A stretch of 64,000 bases of DNA, from positions 186,001-250,000 of the forward strand of contig NZ_JAIMIC010000008.1 in the NCBI RefSeq assembly GCF_019966545.1, in the 5' to 3' direction. A program made the position numbers and the translations under genes. Below, one piece after another: positions 59,269 to 64,000 of this stretch (positions are counted from its first letter, which is position 1; every line of letters starts with the position of its first letter). The DNA is from Heliomarina baculiformis. Lineage in GTDB: Bacteria > Pseudomonadota > Alphaproteobacteria > Rhodobacterales > Rhodobacteraceae. Below the pieces are notes generated by a model. It was given only the letters and a program-made list of their open reading frames with translations. It searched no databases and was not told where the DNA came from.

Positions 59269-60099
59269 TCAAAGGGCCTTCGGGTCGCTCAACGGCAGAG
59301 ATCGTCCCACGCCCCGTAATAGCCAAAGCGCGTAGAGCGCATTGGGGAGCACCAGCAAGAAGGGAAGGAGCATTACGGCAATGGACGGGGTCGCGCCGAC
59401 CTGCTTGGGCACCGGCCCTGCAGAGCCAGCAATCCCAACAAAAAGGATCCAGTCCCAGAGGGCGTGATATGCAATCGCAATCCATAGCGATCCGGTGCGA
59501 AGCCTTATCGCGATCAACACCAGCCCACTGGCTGCTGCCGCGATAGCCTGTACCGTCGCCGTGCCGAAATCGCCGGTCACGAATCCATTGAGAACGTGAA
59601 CAGCACCAAAGGTCGCGCTTGTCCAGATGATAGCGGTCCAGATCGGCAGCCTGTCCCGAAGTGCGGAGTAGAAGATGCCGCGGAACATTACTTCTTCGGA
59701 AAAGCCCACCAGAAACGTGTTGAGCAGGATCATGACGACGACGGGAACCGGCGGCAGTCCCGAAAGAACCGCCAGAATTCCCATCATCGCGAGGATCAGA
59801 AATGGCAGCCACAGCAGCCTCAGCGTGCCCGATTGGGGCCCGCGCAAGCCCAGATCGCGCCAGTTCAAAAACCGAATGACGCAAACGAGGAAAAGCGCCG
59901 CTGCAAAGATTTGCCATGCAATGCCGGTCTTCACGACATCGCCCAGCGAAACATCGCCAGAATAGATCAGTCTCGCCCCGAAAATTGTGATGATCGTCCA
60001 GATTAGGAGAATAACAAGTATAAGAGTAAAGTTCCGGCTGGCGCGGGTTTCAGCAACGTCGGACTGGATCAATGCATTGTTTCCTTGTCTGTCTCTCAA
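59269..60099 (-). CDS. CPBP-family intramembrane glutamic endopeptidase
   Basis: A ~276-residue membrane protein with about eight hydrophobic segments. The CPBP (Abi/CAAX protease) motifs are SEEVMFRG (Glu135, Glu136, Arg140), FGAVH (His168) and YHALWDW (His212). Such proteins cleave peptides within the membrane or act in self-immunity. The start is uncertain: only TTG codons (60099, 60072) fit, the latter after AAGGA. It stands alone and the substrate is unknown. Confidence 0.85.
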   Translation of the reverse strand: MRDRQGNNALIQSDVAETRASRNFTLILVILLIWTIITIFGARLIYSGDVSLGDVVKTGIAWQIFAAALFLVCVIRFLNWRDLGLRGPQSGTLRLLWLPFLILAMMGILAVLSGLPPVPVVVMILLNTFLVGFSEEVMFRGIFYSALRDRLPIWTAIIWTSATFGAVHVLNGFVTGDFGTATVQAIAAAASGLVLIAIRLRTGSLWIAIAYHALWDWILFVGIAGSAGPVPKQVGATPSIAVMLLPFLLVLPNALYALWLLRGVGRSLPLSDPKAL

Positions 60100-60226
60100 C
60101 GATGAATGCGGGTCACAATCGCTGCTAAGCGCGTTATTTCCAAAAGTGATCGACCGTCGTTGAGGGTTAAAAGACTAGTCTCGGCTCGGCATTCCGCATG
60201 TGCCTGTCCGTCGGCGCACCCGGCTA

Positions 60227-61222
60227 TCACGCGGCGCGCTCTACGCCCTGAAACTCGATGAATTTTGACATGTGGTCCCAGAGGAAATCTCCGTAAGCAA
60301 AGGGTGCAAAAGGCTCGCACCCGGCAAGAGGCAGCGGTTCGATGATAGCATCGACCGCCGGCTCAAAGAAGAAGGGGATCGAGACTCTTTCCCGCAAGCC
60401 GCCAAGCACGCGGTGCCGTGTCGCCCGAACCTGTCCGCCGGTCCACTGCTCCAGCAGTTGACCGAAATTGACCGCCAGCCCGTTTGCGGTCGACGGGACA
60501 TCGATCCAGTCGCCATTATGCGCCTCGGCCTGCAAGCCGCCGTTGTCGTCCTGCCAGAGCAAGGTGACAAAGCCGGAATCAGTATGGGCGCCGCCAACCA
60601 GCCAGCGCGGATCCCCCGAGCTGACCTGAACCTGTGTAAGATCTTCAGGCAGTGATTCCGCCGATCGTTCCGGGTAGCGGATCAGCCGAAGCGTGGAATT
60701 CGAGGAGTCGAAAAGCGGCGTCATGAGGGCGGGGTCAAGCTCCAGACCACGGGCAAGCGCGGCAAGGAGCATGCGGCCAAGACCTTCCATCGCGACGTAA
60801 TATTCGGCGACACTCTCACGCCAATCATCGGCGTTTTCAGGCCACGGAGTTGGCTCGAGCAGCGGATCGCCAAAACTACCTGTACGAGCGCTGTCGACTG
60901 CATCCGCCCCGATGTCGATCCCCTCCTTGTAGGTGGGTTGGCCGCTCTGCAGCGGAAAATACCCGCGATAAACATTTGGATGTTCGGGGGCGAATTTGCG
61001 GCGCGCGAGCTTGCTCTTCTCGGACGTAGGCAGGTCAAAGAATTTCAGCAGTTCGGGCCGCAAGTGCGACGACAGCCCCAGCGCCTCGTCCACGTGCGAT
61101 AGGCGCATAAAGCCCGCATCCTTGGCCGCAGCCGCAATTTTTGCATCGGTTGCCCTGTCGCCCGAGGCGATCTCCCTTGCGTCGATGATCGGAATGGTCG
61201 TGTCGGAAATGTCGTTGCCCAT
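60227..61222 (-). CDS. 2-oxoglutarate/Fe(II)-dependent oxygenase, isopenicillin-N-synthase family
   Basis: A 331-residue non-heme iron oxygenase. The metal triad is His213, Asp215 (AHTDSG) and His270 (RATRHRV), with the RxS cosubstrate motif at Arg279/Ser281. The N-terminal helical DIOX_N region covers ~10-120. The fold alone does not tell the substrate. It lies 80 bases downstream of a LysR gene on the same strand, and next to the divergent polyamine-type permeases, so it may modify the imported compound. Confidence 0.9.
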   Translation of the reverse strand: MGNDISDTTIPIIDAREIASGDRATDAKIAAAAKDAGFMRLSHVDEALGLSSHLRPELLKFFDLPTSEKSKLARRKFAPEHPNVYRGYFPLQSGQPTYKEGIDIGADAVDSARTGSFGDPLLEPTPWPENADDWRESVAEYYVAMEGLGRMLLAALARGLELDPALMTPLFDSSNSTLRLIRYPERSAESLPEDLTQVQVSSGDPRWLVGGAHTDSGFVTLLWQDDNGGLQAEAHNGDWIDVPSTANGLAVNFGQLLEQWTGGQVRATRHRVLGGLRERVSIPFFFEPAVDAIIEPLPLAGCEPFAPFAYGDFLWDHMSKFIEFQGVERAA

Positions 61223-61302
61223 GATTGCCTGATCCGGTTTCGTTATCCCGGGTTCAATGTGAACGCCGGAACAACCAGCAGGTCAACGATGGAAAACGGG
61301 AT

Positions 61303-62280
61303 TTACTGGTAGGTTCGTTCTTCGATGGGCACCGTTTCAATGGCCTCCAACAATGCCTCAAGCAAAAGCTCTTCCGCCCTGTTCTTGATGGCTTTCGGAT
61401 TCCAGACCACGTGCACGTCGATTGCCGGCAGATTGTCGAAAGGTGGCACCTGCCACAAATGCCCGTCGGCGACGTCCCGCGCGGCAACATGAACGGGCAG
61501 CGGGCCGATTCCCAGGCCAGCGACGATCATCCTCCGGACTTCCTCAAGATGGCTCGACAGGCCGGTGATCTTCTGCCCAAGTTCGGCCTGTGCCCGCATG
61601 AGTGTCACCGGTCTCAACACATCCTGAAGCCGGTCCGTTTCGAAACTGACCGAACTGTGCCCGGCCAGATCCGCCTGAGTCAGATCCTTCTTTCCGAAAA
61701 GCGGATGTGGCGGGCCGCAGAACAGGCCAAAGAATTCCCGGTACAAGCGCCGGTATTCAAGGCCGGGGTTGTGATCCTTGACAAGGCAGACGGCAAAGGA
61801 GGCCCGTTTCGCAGCGACCTCTGAAATCGCATCCGCGCTCGATTCAACTTCTATTGTCAGGCGGGCATTCGGGTGCCTGCCGTGAAAATCCGCGAGCACC
61901 TGATCAAATAGCGGGCACACCACATGGCTTGCCGCCATCAGCCGAACGTGACCCTGCACCTCGTCTGTAAGCTCGCGCATCAAGGTCGAAAGCCGCAGAA
62001 CCGATCCGTTGATGTCGAGCGCCTCTCGATATAGCAAACGCCCCGCATCGGTCAGGGTGTAATGCCCGGGTGAGCGATTGATCAGCTTTCGACCAAGCCG
62101 ATCTTCTAGCCTTTTCAATGCGGTAGAGACAGATGGCTGCTTGAGACTCAGCTTATGTGCCGCTTCGGAAACAGACCTGCTTTCGGCCAGAACGACAAAG
62201 GTCCGTAGCAAATTCCAGTCGAGTTCGCGCGCAATCCTGTCCGGTTTCAACTTGGGATCAAGGAACGGTTCTTGACGCAT
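61303..62280 (-). CDS. LysR-family transcriptional regulator
   Basis: A 325-residue LysR regulator: helix-turn-helix in SVSEAAHKLSLKQPSVSTAL (about residues 36-55) and an effector domain to the end. It is divergent from the ABC permease operon with 99 bases between starts and precedes the oxygenase gene. It probably controls both. A dyad in the gap is a candidate binding site. Confidence 0.92.
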   Translation of the reverse strand: MRQEPFLDPKLKPDRIARELDWNLLRTFVVLAESRSVSEAAHKLSLKQPSVSTALKRLEDRLGRKLINRSPGHYTLTDAGRLLYREALDINGSVLRLSTLMRELTDEVQGHVRLMAASHVVCPLFDQVLADFHGRHPNARLTIEVESSADAISEVAAKRASFAVCLVKDHNPGLEYRRLYREFFGLFCGPPHPLFGKKDLTQADLAGHSSVSFETDRLQDVLRPVTLMRAQAELGQKITGLSSHLEEVRRMIVAGLGIGPLPVHVAARDVADGHLWQVPPFDNLPAIDVHVVWNPKAIKNRAEELLLEALLEAIETVPIEERTYQ

Positions 62281-62299
62281 TATAGTTCAGGCCAATATT

Positions 62300-62315
62300 G
62301 ATAATACTAATTATC
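62300..62315. promoter_or_regulatory. AT-rich dyad, candidate LysR operator
   Basis: GATAATACTAATTATC has perfect GATAAT/ATTATC arms around ACTA, in the divergent region between the LysR gene and the permease gene. Its size and placement fit a LysR T-N11-A type box. Confidence 0.5.
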
Positions 62316-62379
62316 TATTTGATCTATGGTTAAGCGTTTCGCAATCCTTTTCTCATTCTGAAATGGAACGCGAGATCAC

Positions 62380-63246
62380 ATGTCCGTAGAAGCACGAGAG
62401 GCGCGCCAGCCGTGGATTCTGCTCAGCCCCGCACTGACGGCGGTTGCGCTGTTTCTCTTCGTGCCGCTGCTCTTCATTCTGGTCTACAGCTTCTGGCTGC
62501 GCACGGCGACAGGGGCGGATCAGGCGGGTTTCTACCTAGACAACTGGCGCGAGGCGCTGACCGACACCTTCTACCGCGACATACTTTTCAGTACCTTGCG
62601 CATCGCGGCCATCACCACGCTCGTCTGCGCACTGATGGGATATCCGGCCGCCTATTTCATTGCCCGGTCCAAGGGCAACAAGGCGATCCTTCTGCTGATG
62701 CTAATGCTGCCGTTCTGGATCAGCTACATCATCAGGACGATGAGCTGGATCAACATTCTTGGCGTGTCCGGCGCGTTGAACACCTTTCTGCTTTGGATCG
62801 GGATCATCACGGACCCCATCCAGATGCTCTACAATGAAACGACCGTGATCCTCGGGCTGGTTCACTTTCTACTGCCTTTCATGGTGCTGAACGTCTTTGT
62901 CAGTCTCGAAGGCATCGATACCAATCTCGAGGATGCGGCCAACTCGCTTGGTGCGACTCGGTGGGAAACCTTTTTGCAGGTGACGCTGCCTCTTTCGCTG
63001 CCCGGATTGGCGGCCGGTGGTCTGCTGTGTTTCGTGCTGGGGGCGGGAACCTATATCACGCCACTGGTTCTGGGCGGGCCGCGTGACGCGATGTTCGCCA
63101 ACCTCGTATTCGAGGCGATCATCACCCAGCTCAACTGGCCGCTGGGTTCTGCTTTAAGCCTGATGCTGCTCGCGGTGCTTGGGGTACTGGTCATGATCTA
63201 CAACCGCTATCTCGGCATGGCGCAGCTGATGAAGGGGTTGGGCTGA
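62380..63246 (+). CDS. ABC transporter permease, PotB-like
   Basis: A 288-residue inner-membrane permease of the spermidine/putrescine-type (PotB) group with six hydrophobic segments: WILLSPALTAVALFLFVPL near residues 12-30, PFWISYIIRTMSW, and the EAA loop LEDAANSLGATRWETFLQVTL split near 187-207. Its stop overlaps the next start (TGATG). ATPase and binding-protein genes are expected beyond the window. The substrate may be a polyamine or an unrelated small amine or acid. Confidence 0.9.
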   Translation: MSVEAREARQPWILLSPALTAVALFLFVPLLFILVYSFWLRTATGADQAGFYLDNWREALTDTFYRDILFSTLRIAAITTLVCALMGYPAAYFIARSKGNKAILLLMLMLPFWISYIIRTMSWINILGVSGALNTFLLWIGIITDPIQMLYNETTVILGLVHFLLPFMVLNVFVSLEGIDTNLEDAANSLGATRWETFLQVTLPLSLPGLAAGGLLCFVLGAGTYITPLVLGGPRDAMFANLVFEAIITQLNWPLGSALSLMLLAVLGVLVMIYNRYLGMAQLMKGLG

Positions 63247-64000
63247 TGGGGTGGCAACTGATCCGGGGCTGGGCGATCCTCGTCTACATCTTCATGTTCC
63301 TGCCGGTGGCGGTTGTCGTGCTGCTCAGCTTCAACGCCAGCCAGTTCGGCAGCTTCCCGATGACCGGCCTGTCGTTTCGCTGGTTCATCGAACTCGCCAA
63401 TAACGACGCGATCCTGCGCGCGTTCCGCACGTCGATCATACTCGGCCTTTTGACGGCGATTATCTCCACGACCCTTGGCGTCCTGGCAAGTCTTGCCTTG
63501 GTTCGCTACCGCGTGCCCGGCGCCAATGCGATTTCAACACTTCTGATTGCGCCGATACTCGTGCCCGAGGTCGTTCTCGCTGTTGCCCTGCTGCTGTTTC
63601 TCAACTTCCTCGGGATCAACAAAAGCTTTACCCTGCTTTTGTTCGGTCACGTGATCTTCACGCTGCCCTTTGTGATCCTTGTCGTTCAGGCCCGGCTGAT
63701 TTCGATCAAGCGCGACGTCGAAGAGGCTGCTATGAGCCTGGGCGCCAGCCCGCGCCAGACCTTCTTTCAGATCACCCTGCCGCTGATGATGCCCGCTGTG
63801 CTGGCGGGCGGGTTGTTCGCTTTCACAATCAGTTTCGACGACATCACCGGCACCCTATTCTGGAAGCCCGGAGGCGTGGAAACGGTCCCGACACAGATTT
63901 TCGCGATGCTGCGCAACTCGATCAGCCCCGAGATCAACGCGCTGGGCACGGTGATGATCGCAATGACGGTCGGCCTGCCGCTGCTGGGCGCGGCCATCGC
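63246..64000 (+). CDS. ABC transporter permease, PotC-like (runs off the window)
   Basis: Starts at ATG 63246, overlapping the PotB-like stop, and is open to the last base, giving 251 residues of an incomplete gene. The start MGWQLIRGWAILVYIFMFLP, the PVAVVVLLSFNAS segment and the EAA loop (EEAAMSLGASPRQTFFQI) fit PotC permeases, as does FAFTISFDD in the second half. It forms the permease pair with the preceding gene. Confidence 0.9.
   Translation, partial: MGWQLIRGWAILVYIFMFLPVAVVVLLSFNASQFGSFPMTGLSFRWFIELANNDAILRAFRTSIILGLLTAIISTTLGVLASLALVRYRVPGANAISTLLIAPILVPEVVLAVALLLFLNFLGINKSFTLLLFGHVIFTLPFVILVVQARLISIKRDVEEAAMSLGASPRQTFFQITLPLMMPAVLAGGLFAFTISFDDITGTLFWKPGGVETVPTQIFAMLRNSISPEINALGTVMIAMTVGLPLLGAAI

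Overview
The window is a GC-rich alphaproteobacterial chromosome segment, most likely Rhodobacteraceae (Roseobacter group). The evidence is the hemC/hemE/hemF cluster with Lin0512 proteins, the ChvE-GguAB sugar system, the oxidative L-arabinose pathway, ATGA-type gene overlaps and phage genes of alphaproteobacterial type. I worked by reading the sequence, so family calls rest on recognised motifs and layout, not on database searches.

Layout. 1-4819: end of an RsmC-like methyltransferase, an SDR protein lacking the catalytic lysine, hemF, two tandem Lin0512 genes, hemC and hemE. 4875-4951: a tRNA-Met(CAT) whose 3' half is duplicated at 16925-16972. Between the copies lies a 12.0 kb island with an integrase, a primase/helicase-like replication protein, small and large terminase, portal, a fused prohead protease/major capsid protein, a gpW-like connector and a DUF2190 capsid protein, plus one DUF2971 cargo gene. 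It has no tail, baseplate or lysis genes. This is the layout of a capsid-forming phage satellite (cf-PICI-like) and is the most interesting item here.

17218-33970: an IS3 scrap, then a LysR regulator divergent from a large sugar operon: chvE-gguAB, an AraD1/GguC protein, L-arabinonate dehydratase, a sugar 1-dehydrogenase, alpha-ketoglutaric semialdehyde dehydrogenase, a second importer (ytfQRT-yjfF type), dgoK and dgoA. Together they could oxidise L-arabinose to 2-oxoglutarate and D-galactose to pyruvate plus glyceraldehyde 3-phosphate, sharing the first two enzymes.

34082-42208: an IS6-family pseudogene, a secreted RTX repeat protein, a multi-PAS hybrid histidine kinase with an OmpR-type regulator, and a divergent single-domain globin. 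42412-53322: a GntR-controlled cluster with a beta-lactamase-fold hydrolase, two alpha/beta hydrolases, a C45 (penicillin acyltransferase-like) enzyme, a full dipeptide-type ABC importer and a PaiB-like protein. This suggests import and amide or ester hydrolysis of a peptide-like compound.

53323-60226: sparse and partly decayed DNA with a small conserved protein, a cold-shock protein followed by a fatty acid desaturase with no ATG/GTG start, an AT-rich stand-alone glycosyltransferase-51 gene, a wrecked siderophore ABC operon and a CPBP protease. 60227-64000: a 2-oxoglutarate/Fe(II)-type oxygenase, a LysR regulator and divergent PotB/PotC-like permeases, the last running off the window.
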